The translations under genes and the position numbers were made by a program. The notes beneath the pieces were generated by a model. That model was not told where the DNA came from. It saw only the letters and a list, made by a program, of their open reading frames with translations, and did no database searches. Positions 16,315 through 24,084 of a stretch of DNA of 27,500 nucleotides are shown piece by piece (position 1 is the first letter of the stretch; every line of letters starts with the position of its first letter). This DNA is from an uncultured Flavobacterium sp. (GTDB lineage: Bacteria > Bacteroidota > Bacteroidia > Flavobacteriales > Flavobacteriaceae): NCBI RefSeq assembly GCF_946479975.1, contig NZ_CAMLIX010000036.1:1-27500 (forward strand), written 5' to 3'.

Positions 16315-17826
16315 ATGAAAATTAAAAATATAAGATATTCATTAGTAGCGGTTGGATCATTATTTCTTGCCATTTCCTGTGGTGAAGATTTTTTAACTGT
16401 AGATCCAAAAGGACTTCCATTAGAAGCTAATTATTATAAAGATGAAGCTGAGGCTTATTCTGCTTTGGTAGCCGCCTACGATATTATGGGGAAACAATCC
16501 AAAGGTTTTGAAAACATGATCTGTATGCTAAATGCAGGTTCTGATGACTTTTATGCCGGCGGTGGAGGACCTGGAGACGGAGCAGGAATTCATGGATTTG
16601 ATAACTATACACTGGATAAGATCACTATGCCTAGAAGTTTCTGGGGTGATTTCTTTCAGGGAATTGCGAGAGCAAATATACTATTGGTAAAAATGCCAAA
16701 TGTAAACATGAGTGATGCTAAAAAAGTTCGCTTTACAGCAGAAGCAAAAGCATTGCGTGCCTATTACTATTTTGAATTAGTTAGAACGTTTAGAAATCTA
16801 CCATTAATTCTAACTCCAATTTCGCCAGCCGAAGGATATGTAAGCACTCAGGTTAGTCCAGAAGAAGTGTATGCACAAATAGAAAAAGATTTACTTGATG
16901 CTAAAGCAGGTTTGCCAAATACATTTGACAATGCTACAGAAGGTGGTCGTTTTTCTAAAGGTTCTGTGCAGGCTTTATTAGGTAAAGTTTATTTGTATGA
17001 AGGTAAAAATTCTTTGGCAGCAGCAGAATTTGCAGATGTAAACGGTACGCCGGGAGGAACTAGTATGTACGGTTACAAACTACTAACTAAATTTTCTGAT
17101 TTATGGGTTATTAGTAATAAACTTAATTCAGAATCAATTATCGAGATTATGCATACCGACCTAAGTAATGCAAACTGGGATTTCTGGGGTGGAGGAGCCG
17201 ATGAAGGTAACTCTGTAAACATTATGGTAGGGCCAAGAAATTACTCAAGAACGATTCCTGCGCTTGCACCAGATTATGTTTCAGGCTGGAGTTTTAATAC
17301 GGTGACACCAAGTTTGTATAATGCAATGAAAGGCGATCCACGTTTTGATGCTACAATTCTGGATATGGCCGCTTTAAAAGCAGCTGGAATTGCAGACTGG
17401 GAAAAAAAGGATCAGGATACGGGATATTTCTTAAAGAAATTTATGCCACTTAATTCAGATACATCTACAGGTGGTGGAGCAACTGCTTTAAATTATAAAC
17501 AAGATACCTATGCAATTCGTTTGGCAGATACTTATTTAATGGAAGCTGAGGCTTTGGGCGGAACAGGAGCTAGAGCGCAAGCATTATTAGATGCAGTAAG
17601 AGCACGAGTTGGATTGGCTTCTGTACCAGTTTCTTTAGATGCAATTGCAAACGAAAGAAGATTAGAACTAGCAGGTGAAGGACACCGTTGGTTTGACTTA
17701 GTGAGAACAGGAAAGGCAGCAGCTGCACTTGCAAGCGTAGGTTTCGTTGCAGGTAAAAATGAAGTTTGGCCAATTCCTCAAAAAGACTTAGAAAACACGA
17801 AACTTGTTCAGAATCCTAATTACTAA
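16315..17826 (+). CDS. SusD-family surface glycan-binding lipoprotein (set 2)
   Basis: This 503-aa lipoprotein has Cys22 after SLFLAIS. SusD hallmarks are AEAKALRAYYYFELVRTFRN, GSVQALLGKVYLYEG, YAIRLADTYLMEAEAL and the C-terminal IANERRLELAGEGHRWFDLV with WPIPQKDLE near the end. The loop GGGGPGD starts at residue 82 and corresponds to GGGGPDD in the set 1 SusD. It would form the lid of the set 2 SusC transporter and bind glycan at the surface. It lies 11 bases after SusC and 19 bases before the next lipoprotein gene, so the three are surely co-transcribed. It is 65 residues shorter than the set 1 SusD but within the family's normal range. Confidence 0.95.
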   Translation: MKIKNIRYSLVAVGSLFLAISCGEDFLTVDPKGLPLEANYYKDEAEAYSALVAAYDIMGKQSKGFENMICMLNAGSDDFYAGGGGPGDGAGIHGFDNYTLDKITMPRSFWGDFFQGIARANILLVKMPNVNMSDAKKVRFTAEAKALRAYYYFELVRTFRNLPLILTPISPAEGYVSTQVSPEEVYAQIEKDLLDAKAGLPNTFDNATEGGRFSKGSVQALLGKVYLYEGKNSLAAAEFADVNGTPGGTSMYGYKLLTKFSDLWVISNKLNSESIIEIMHTDLSNANWDFWGGGADEGNSVNIMVGPRNYSRTIPALAPDYVSGWSFNTVTPSLYNAMKGDPRFDATILDMAALKAAGIADWEKKDQDTGYFLKKFMPLNSDTSTGGGATALNYKQDTYAIRLADTYLMEAEALGGTGARAQALLDAVRARVGLASVPVSLDAIANERRLELAGEGHRWFDLVRTGKAAAALASVGFVAGKNEVWPIPQKDLENTKLVQNPNY

Positions 17827-17845
17827 TTAGTTAATACAATATCAT

Positions 17846-18730
17846 ATGAAAATAAATTTAATAAAAAACCAAAGGTTTTTAGCATTGTTTTTTATGACAG
17901 CAATATTTAGTCTTACTAGTTGTCAGCCAGATGATTCCATTGTTGATAATGGATTAACAGACACAAACGTTGATGCTTCATTTACAATTACACCAGTAGA
18001 AGGAAAAGTCAATACCTATAAATTAGTCGCTCAGCCAAAAGGAGTGCTTAAATCAATATGGGACAAAGGTACTGGTAAATATATAGGTAAAAATGAAGAA
18101 GAAATTTCTTTACCAGATAAAGGGACTTATACAATTACTCATACCGTAATTGGTGGTGGAGGTGCTACTGCTACTGCTACTCAAAATGTGGTTGTTGCGA
18201 CTTCAGATCCGCTTAAAGGAAATCTAGTTCAGGGAGGTTCTTTTGCAACAACAGAAGATCAGGCAAAATGGACTTCGTTAAATTTAAGTGCTACAGGCGC
18301 TGCATTTTGGTCATTTGCCAACAGTACTGCAACAATTCATTCTCCAGGAGGCTGGGCACAGGAAGGACTTTATCAAGCAATTGATGTTGTAAAAGATAGA
18401 GAATATACAATAGACATGAAAGTTTCTTCGCTAAGCGGTTCTGATGAATCATGGCTTGAAGTTTACGCTGGTAAATCTATACCGCAATCTGGAGTAGAAT
18501 ACAAAGACAACAAAGTGATGGGATTAAGTACTTGGGATGGATGCGCAAAATCCAGCTTCTCAGGAATGCTTTCTGTTGTAGGTTGTGTAAAAAATGACAG
18601 AACAGCGACGGTTTCAAATGTTGTGAAGTTTACCGAATCTGGAAAAATCTATTTATTGATTCGTTCTGGAGGTAATAAATTTACTAAAGACGGAATTGTG
18701 GTTTCACAAGTTGAATTCCGAGGAAAATAA
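17846..18730 (+). CDS. PKD-type surface glycan-binding lipoprotein (set 2)
   Basis: This 294-aa lipoprotein has Cys26 after IFSLTS. Residues about 40-120 form a PKD-like domain (DASFTITPVEGKVNTYKL, WDKGTGKYIGKNEEEISLP, GTYTITHTVIGGGG). Residues about 128-294 form a beta-sandwich resembling carbohydrate-binding modules of the CBM4/9 kind (GNLVQGGSF, WTSLNLSATGAAFWSF, GWAQEGLYQAIDVVKDREYT, KIYLLIRSGGN). The domain order signal-PKD-CBM is typical of surface glycan-binding proteins placed after SusD in laminarin loci of marine and soil Bacteroidota. It should hold polysaccharide at the surface for the lipoprotein hydrolases and SusCD. The exact CBM family is uncertain. A TTAAG tract and a terminator follow immediately. 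Confidence 0.8.
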   Translation: MKINLIKNQRFLALFFMTAIFSLTSCQPDDSIVDNGLTDTNVDASFTITPVEGKVNTYKLVAQPKGVLKSIWDKGTGKYIGKNEEEISLPDKGTYTITHTVIGGGGATATATQNVVVATSDPLKGNLVQGGSFATTEDQAKWTSLNLSATGAAFWSFANSTATIHSPGGWAQEGLYQAIDVVKDREYTIDMKVSSLSGSDESWLEVYAGKSIPQSGVEYKDNKVMGLSTWDGCAKSSFSGMLSVVGCVKNDRTATVSNVVKFTESGKIYLLIRSGGNKFTKDGIVVSQVEFRGK

Positions 18731-18732
18731 AG

Positions 18733-18805
18733 AGTTAAGTTAAGTTTAAGTTTAAGTTTGGTTGTGAAATAGCCCGTAATCATTATGAGTATGGGCTATT
18801 TTTAA
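18733..18805 (+). terminator. TTAAG-rich tract and terminator after set 2
   Basis: A run of repeated GTTAAG/GTTTAAG units at 18733-18760 precedes a hairpin in which AAATAGCCCGTA (18767-18778) pairs with TATGGGCTATTT (18790-18801), 12 bp with one G-T pair, followed by a short T run. It resembles the 12185-12210 element after set 1. Confidence 0.75.
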
Positions 18806-18881
18806 ATTCTTTAAAAGATAAAAAATCAGGTTTAGATTTCTCCAAATAACTTCAATTAAAAATATAATAATGGGGGAGCAA

Positions 18882-20336
18882 ATGAAAAAAAACAGTCTAA
18901 AAATTTTATGCCTTTTGTTTGCGGTTGCAGCATTTGCACAACAGCCAAAAACAAAAAAAGAATTTACAGCCACTGGTAAAAAAGTAACCGTTTATACCAC
19001 AGCAGAAAACTCAAAGTTACGATTGACATCAACAGATAATGTGGCTTTTTCTGCAGCAAAACAACCTTTAGAAACCGAAACTTCTGTATTTGTGCAGCCA
19101 GCTAAAAAGTTTCAGACTTTTATGGGTATTGGCGGGGCAATTACAGATGCAAGTGCCGAAATATTCGCAAAACTTTCTAAAGAAAAACAAGCAGAATTTT
19201 TAAACGCTTATTACGATCAGCAAAAAGGTATTGGTTATTCTCTGCTAAGAACCACAATTCAGAGTTCTGATTTTAGCAGCGGAAGTTACTCCTATATCGA
19301 AGAAGGCGACAAAGATCTCAAAACTTTTTCTATTGATCATGACAGGCAGTTTCGAATTCCGTTAATAAAACAAGCAATTCAAAAAGCAGGAGGAAAATTG
19401 ATTACTTATGTAGCACCTTGGTCACCAAATGCCTTTATGAAAAGCAACAAAAATGTATTGAAAGGTGGCACACTTCTGCCAGAATACTACCAAACTTGGG
19501 CAAACTTTTATGTGAAGTTTATCAAAGCATACGAAAAAGAAGGAATTCCAATTTGGGGAACTTCAACACAAAACGAACCAATGGCAGTTCAAACTTGGGA
19601 ATCTTGTATTTATACAGCTGAAGCTGAAAGAGATTTCATCAAAAATTATCTTGGACCAACTTTCAAAAAAGAAAATTTAGGAGATAAAAAAATCATTGTT
19701 TGGGATCATAACCGCGATTTAATGAATTACCGTGCCAATGTAATTTACTCAGATCCAGAAGCATCAAAATATGTTTGGGGAATGGGATTTCACTGGTATG
19801 AAACCTGGTCTGGAGGCGGACCGATGTTTGATAATGTAGCCAAAGTAAATGAGGCATATCCAAATAAAAAATTAATGTTTACCGAAGGATGTATCGAAAA
19901 ATTTGATGCAGCAAAATATCAATTTTGGGGCAATGCAGAACGTTACGGAATCAATATGATTAACGATTTTAACAACGGAACTGTAGCTTGGACAGACTGG
20001 AATATTTTACTAGATCAAAATGGAGGTCCAAACCATGTTGGAAACTTTTGTTTTGCACCAATTCATGCAGATACCACAACAGGAGAGTTAATTTATACTC
20101 CGTCCTATTATTACATTGGACACTTTTCTAAATTCATTCGCCTAAATGCTGTGCGAGTAAGTACTGCAGTCAGCAGAAGCGCTTTGTTAAGCACTTCTTT
20201 TTTAAATACAGATGGAAAAATGGCAACAATTGTCATGAATCAATCTGAAAAAGAACTTACGTATAATTTGATTATTGGAAATGAAAAAGCGGTTGTTACG
20301 ATTCCCCCCAGAGCAATACAAACGCTTGTTTATTAA
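18882..20336 (+). CDS. GH30 family glycosidase, subfamily-1-like (beta-glucosidase/glucosylceramidase type)
   Basis: This 484-aa secreted enzyme starts at 18882 (MKKNSLKILCLLFAVAAFAQ), which begins directly with a signal peptide. The ATG at 18870 adds only MGEQ. The signal lacks a lipobox Cys, so the protein is probably periplasmic. GH30 features are KFQTFMGIGGAITDASAE, YSLLRTTIQSSDF, APWSPNAFMK, the acid/base Glu232 in STQNEP and the nucleophile Glu335 in MFTEGC, with VWDHNRD and GFHWYETW between them. The C-terminal beta-strands end in IPPRAIQTLVY. The QTWESC after TQNEP fits subfamily 1 (glucosylceramidase, beta-glucosidase and related), unlike the two GH30_3-like enzymes downstream. It likely trims beta-linked gluco-oligosaccharides in the periplasm; the exact linkage is not readable from sequence alone. 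It is the first enzyme of the block, 139 bases after the set 2 terminator region begins. Confidence 0.88.
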   Translation: MKKNSLKILCLLFAVAAFAQQPKTKKEFTATGKKVTVYTTAENSKLRLTSTDNVAFSAAKQPLETETSVFVQPAKKFQTFMGIGGAITDASAEIFAKLSKEKQAEFLNAYYDQQKGIGYSLLRTTIQSSDFSSGSYSYIEEGDKDLKTFSIDHDRQFRIPLIKQAIQKAGGKLITYVAPWSPNAFMKSNKNVLKGGTLLPEYYQTWANFYVKFIKAYEKEGIPIWGTSTQNEPMAVQTWESCIYTAEAERDFIKNYLGPTFKKENLGDKKIIVWDHNRDLMNYRANVIYSDPEASKYVWGMGFHWYETWSGGGPMFDNVAKVNEAYPNKKLMFTEGCIEKFDAAKYQFWGNAERYGINMINDFNNGTVAWTDWNILLDQNGGPNHVGNFCFAPIHADTTTGELIYTPSYYYIGHFSKFIRLNAVRVSTAVSRSALLSTSFLNTDGKMATIVMNQSEKELTYNLIIGNEKAVVTIPPRAIQTLVY

Positions 20337-20347
20337 TGTTTTGTAGT

Positions 20348-20406
20348 AAAGCAAAGAAGAGGACTAATTTGAATCATCCTTATTAGTCTTCTCTTGCTTT
20401 TATTTT
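20348..20406 (+). terminator. Imperfect terminator after the first GH30 gene
   Basis: AAAGCAA...GGACTAA on the left pairs with TTAGTC...TTGCTTT on the right, with a short bulged section (GAAGA against TCTTC) between. A T-rich stretch follows the right arm. It lies 12 bases after the stop and may only partly terminate, as the next gene reads in the same direction. Confidence 0.6.
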
Positions 20407-20449
20407 AAAACTGTTTAAAGAATTACTGCTAACTAAAAACCACGAAAAA

Positions 20450-21922
20450 ATGAAATTAAATTTAATCAATACCATAAAAGTATTTTTCTTAATGGCAGCC
20501 GTAATGGCTCAGGTAAAATGCTCTTCTTCAAGCGATCCTGTAGAAAATCCTCCGGTAAATCCCCCAGTTGTAAACCCGCCTATAACAGTTACAAACGATG
20601 TTGATTTTTGGCTTACAAAAGGAGATCAAAGCGTTTTGCTGGCCAAACAAACGGGAACATTAGGATTTGGAACCACAACCAATACTTACGCTAACATTGA
20701 AATAAAAGAATCTCAGAAATACCAAACTATTGACGGTTTTGGCTATACATTGACTGGCGGAAGTGTTGAAGTAATGAATCAATTAAACCCAGCAAAAAGA
20801 ACGGCTCTTTTACAGGAATTATTTGGTTCTGGCGAAAATTCAATCGGCATAAGTTATATCAGAATAAGTATTGGAGCTTCAGATTTAAATGCTGTACCTT
20901 TTACTTATAACGATCTTGCTGCTGGAGAAACAGATTTGAATCTGGCTAAATTTAGTTTAGAAAAAGACAAAGATGTAATCGCAATGCTGAAAGAAATCTT
21001 GGCGATCAATCCTAAAATTTTAATCTTGGCAACTCCGTGGTCTGCACCTCTTTGGATGAAAGATGTAAATAGTTTTAAAGGAGGAAAATTAAAAGCAGAA
21101 TATTATGATGTTTATGCTAAATATTTTGTAAAATATATACAGCAGATGAAAGCCGAAGGAATTACAATTGATGCGATTACACCTCAAAATGAGCCGCTTC
21201 ATGATGGAAATAATCCAAGTATGTATATGTCTGCGGTAGATCAAGGAGCTTTTATAAAAAATAGTTTAGGACCTGCATTTAAAGCGGCAAATCTAAATGT
21301 AAAAATTATTGCTTACGACCATAACTGCGATAATCCAAATTATCCAAAAGCAATTTTGGCAGACGTAGCTGCTTTTCCTTTTGTTGACGGATCAGCATTT
21401 CACTTATATGCCGGTGATATTAGTGCTTTAACAAATGTGTCTAATTCTTTTCCAACCAAAAATGTGTATTTCACAGAACAATGGACTTCATCTGAAGGAA
21501 AATTTGACGGCGATTTAAAATGGCATGTACGAAATGTAATTATCGGTTCGATGAGAAATTACAGTAAAAATGCTTTGGAATGGAATGTAGCAAATAACGC
21601 AAATTTCGGTCCGCATACAGATGGAGGTTGTACGATGTGTAAAGGTGCAATTACAATAAATTCTGGAGATAGTTACCAGCGAAATGTAGCCTATTACATT
21701 ATTGCGCACGCTTCAAAATTTGTTCCAATGGGTTCTGTTAGAATTGAAAGCAATTCTGGAGGAAACCTGCAGAACGTAGCTTTTGTAACGCCTTCTGGCT
21801 CAAAAGTTTTAATTGTTGAAAATGACGGAAATACAACTGAATTTTTCAATATTAAATTTAACGGAAAATGGGTTGCCACTTCTCTAGAAGGCGGATCAGT
21901 AGGAACTTACACTTGGAAATAA
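20450..21922 (+). CDS. GH30_3-like endo-beta-1,6-glucanase, surface lipoprotein (copy A)
   Basis: This 490-aa protein has a lipoprotein signal with Cys24 (MAQVKC; Lys at -1 is unusual), followed by a Ser run and a proline-rich linker at about 30-48 (ENPPVNPPVVNPP). The catalytic domain shows YQTIDGFGYTLTGGS, ISYIRISIGASDLN, TPWSAPLWMKD, acid/base Glu248 in TPQNEPLH, YDHNCDNPNYP, GSAFHLYAGDIS and nucleophile Glu343 in FTEQWT. GGCTMCKGAI has a CxxC pair shared with copy B. These motifs fit GH30 subfamily 3, whose known members are endo-beta-1,6-glucanases. The linker suggests a surface-anchored enzyme cutting polysaccharide outside the cell. Copy B at 24085 is a close paralogue. Confidence 0.9.
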   Translation: MKLNLINTIKVFFLMAAVMAQVKCSSSSDPVENPPVNPPVVNPPITVTNDVDFWLTKGDQSVLLAKQTGTLGFGTTTNTYANIEIKESQKYQTIDGFGYTLTGGSVEVMNQLNPAKRTALLQELFGSGENSIGISYIRISIGASDLNAVPFTYNDLAAGETDLNLAKFSLEKDKDVIAMLKEILAINPKILILATPWSAPLWMKDVNSFKGGKLKAEYYDVYAKYFVKYIQQMKAEGITIDAITPQNEPLHDGNNPSMYMSAVDQGAFIKNSLGPAFKAANLNVKIIAYDHNCDNPNYPKAILADVAAFPFVDGSAFHLYAGDISALTNVSNSFPTKNVYFTEQWTSSEGKFDGDLKWHVRNVIIGSMRNYSKNALEWNVANNANFGPHTDGGCTMCKGAITINSGDSYQRNVAYYIIAHASKFVPMGSVRIESNSGGNLQNVAFVTPSGSKVLIVENDGNTTEFFNIKFNGKWVATSLEGGSVGTYTWK

Positions 21923-22055
21923 TTTTGCATCTAATTTTAAAAGACCAATTTCATCTAACTATTTTGACTTTATTATGAACAAAACAAAAAAGTAGAAGAA
22001 ATAATATTTATCTTGATATTCAATTTGTTAACTAAACCACTTAAATAATAAAAAG

Positions 22056-23129
22056 ATGAAAATGATCAATCTCGCAAATAGAGCAGGACTGCTGACTCTT
22101 ATTCTGCTGTTTGTGTTTCAATCCTGCAGCAGCAGTAACGATACGACTGATAGTCCAGAAGTTGTAAACCCTGATAAAATTTCTGTACAAGTTGACATTA
22201 TAGGCAAAACTGCCGAAATGCCAAATGGAGACGGAAGCGGAAAAGTGCGCCTGACGATTAAAGCAGCAGATGCAAAATCGTATAAAATTGTGGTAAATAA
22301 TGAAACAAAAGAGTTTACAACCAGCGATTACACATACGAATTTACGCAGCCAGGAACTCAAGAATACACCATTGATGTTACGGCATTTAATGGGGTAAAA
22401 TACACTTACGCCTCTACAAAAGTGAATATTTTCGTAGCCAGAAAATTAATCTGGTCTGATGAATTTGATGTTGCAGGCGCACCAAATAGTGATAAATGGG
22501 ATTACAATACAGGAACTGGAGACGGCTGGGGAAATAACGAATTGGAATATTATACCAAACGTCCAGAAAATGTAATTGTCGAAAACGGAATTTTGAAAAT
22601 AAAAGCAATCAAAGAAGAATATATGGGAAGCCAATATACTTCTGCAAGAATTCTAACTCGAGGGAAATTTTCTTTTAAATACGGAAGAGCAGAAATTCGT
22701 GCAAAACTGCCTGTTGGCGGAGGTACCTGGCCGGCATTTTGGCTTTTAGGAGACAACCTTGATACTGTTGGCTGGCCTGCATGCGGTGAAATTGATATTT
22801 TAGAATCAGTAGGAAATAAACCGAATGTAATTCACTCCTCCTTACATTCTCCAGGTCGTTCGGGAAATACGCCAGATACGGCTACAACAACAAACCCAAC
22901 TTCAGCGACAGCTTTTCATATTTATGCAGCAGAATGGAGCGCAGAAAGTATTAAGTTTTATGTAGATGATAATTTATTTTATACCTATAAAAACTCAAGT
23001 ACAACGCCATTTAATGCTAAGTTTTTTATCATTTTAAACTTTGCAATGGGCGGCAATTTTGGAGGCGCAGTTGATCCTAATTTTAAAACTTCGACTTACG
23101 AAATTGATTATGTAAGAGTGTACAATTAA
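22056..23129 (+). CDS. GH16 laminarinase-like endo-beta-1,3-glucanase lipoprotein
   Basis: This 357-aa lipoprotein has Cys24 (FVFQSC) and a Ser/Asp linker. An N-terminal PKD-like domain covers about 42-126 (TYEFTQPGTQEYTIDVTAFN). The GH16 domain covers about 130-357: LIWSDEFD, WDYNTGTGDGWGNNELEYYT, RGKFSFKYGRAEIRAKLPVG, GTWPAFWLLG, and the catalytic signature GEIDILE with nucleophile Glu245, Asp247 and acid/base Glu250. Late motifs are FHIYAAEWSAESIKFYVDD, FFIILNFAMGGNFGG and YEIDYVRVY. The ExDxxE spacing and GWGNNELEYYT are typical of GH16_3 bacterial laminarinases acting on beta-1,3- or mixed-linkage glucan. It would cut the beta-1,3 main chain at the cell surface and complement the beta-1,6-specific GH30_3 enzymes. 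Confidence 0.93.
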   Translation: MKMINLANRAGLLTLILLFVFQSCSSSNDTTDSPEVVNPDKISVQVDIIGKTAEMPNGDGSGKVRLTIKAADAKSYKIVVNNETKEFTTSDYTYEFTQPGTQEYTIDVTAFNGVKYTYASTKVNIFVARKLIWSDEFDVAGAPNSDKWDYNTGTGDGWGNNELEYYTKRPENVIVENGILKIKAIKEEYMGSQYTSARILTRGKFSFKYGRAEIRAKLPVGGGTWPAFWLLGDNLDTVGWPACGEIDILESVGNKPNVIHSSLHSPGRSGNTPDTATTTNPTSATAFHIYAAEWSAESIKFYVDDNLFYTYKNSSTTPFNAKFFIILNFAMGGNFGGAVDPNFKTSTYEIDYVRVYN

Positions 23130-23244
23130 TTTGTCAAAATTAAATTTGAACTAATTTTACGATTCATAATTAACATAAGTTTTAAATAGATTTTTTTCGC
23201 TGAAGTCACGGAAACGCTAGCTTTACAGATTAAAATTTTTTAAC

Positions 23245-24084
23245 ATGAAAAAGATAAACAAACTAGTTTTAGTGTTCTTATTGCTTTTAGCAGGAAATTC
23301 ATTTTTTGGTCAGAATTTAAAAATTATGACTTATAATATTCGTCTTGATGTAGCATCAGATGGAGAAAATGCGTGGCCGAACCGAAAGGATTATTTTAAT
23401 GCTCAAATCAGATTTTATAGTCCAGATATTTTTGGAGTGCAGGAAGCAACGCCAAATCAAGTTTTAGAAATTGCATCGGCTCAGACCAATTACAACAAAT
23501 TTGGAATAGGAAGAGAAGAAAACGGAACCGGTGAAGCTTGTACGATTTTCTATAAAAAAGATCGTTTTAAAGTAGAACAATCCAATACTTTTTGGTTGTC
23601 TGAAACACCAGAAAAAGTTTCCAGAGGCTGGGATGCAGCCTGCAACAGAATTTCTACCTACGGACTTTTTAAAGATTTGAAAACGAAAAAAACATTTTGG
23701 GTTTTTAATCTTCATTTAGATCATATGGGCGAAGTGGCTAGAGTAAAAGGCGTACAGCTTGCGCTTTCAAAAATAGCGGCATTAAACACAAAAAACTATC
23801 CGGTTTTTTTAATGGGCGATTTCAATTCGGAACCCAACACAACTCAAATTGCTGAAATCAAAAAAGTAATGGATGATACCAAAGATGTTTCAATAGAAAA
23901 ACCTTTTGGACCTTCTGGAACTTTCAATGATTTCAAGCACAATGAACCCGTAACATTATTATTAGACTATATTTTTATTTCGAAAAATAGCGGTCTTAAA
24001 GTGCAAAAACATGCAGTGCTAAGTGATTCTAAAGATTTAAAATATCCATCGGATCATTTACCTGTTTTAATAGAAATAGATTAA
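23245..24084 (+). CDS. Secreted endonuclease/exonuclease/phosphatase (EEP) family protein
   Basis: This 279-aa protein has a signal peptide (VLVFLLLLAGNSFFGQ, cleavage near residue 22) and no lipobox. The EEP catalytic set is complete: Asn31 in MTYNIR, Glu67 in GVQEA, His157/Asp159/His160 in NLHLDH, Asp192 and Asn194 in MGDFNSEP, an Asp in LLDYIF, and Asp270-His271 in SDHLPV. The fold hydrolyses phosphodiester or phosphomonoester bonds with a divalent metal; substrates in the superfamily range from DNA to phosphoinositides and sphingomyelin. It lies inside the enzyme block, and the ATG of the next gene directly follows its stop codon, so it is almost certainly made with the glucanases. Its substrate is unknown; removing phosphate-linked groups from glycan or releasing phosphate from co-occurring material are possibilities only. 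Confidence 0.88.
   Translation: MKKINKLVLVFLLLLAGNSFFGQNLKIMTYNIRLDVASDGENAWPNRKDYFNAQIRFYSPDIFGVQEATPNQVLEIASAQTNYNKFGIGREENGTGEACTIFYKKDRFKVEQSNTFWLSETPEKVSRGWDAACNRISTYGLFKDLKTKKTFWVFNLHLDHMGEVARVKGVQLALSKIAALNTKNYPVFLMGDFNSEPNTTQIAEIKKVMDDTKDVSIEKPFGPSGTFNDFKHNEPVTLLLDYIFISKNSGLKVQKHAVLSDSKDLKYPSDHLPVLIEID

Noticed and set aside
18733..18760. TTAAG repeats as a CRISPR or satellite array
   Set aside because: The units are only 5-7 bases, few and contiguous without spacers; they are better treated as a tract linked to the terminator.
18870..18881. ATG at 18870 as start of the first GH30
   Set aside because: It adds only MGEQ before the signal peptide; the ATG at 18882 gives a normal Lys-Lys signal start and has a purine-rich stretch just upstream. 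The choice is not certain.
20337..20353. TGTTTTGTAGTAAAG as another copy of the SusC operator box
   Set aside because: It is one T short, occurs singly, has no second box 33 bp away, and overlaps the terminator after the first GH30 gene.
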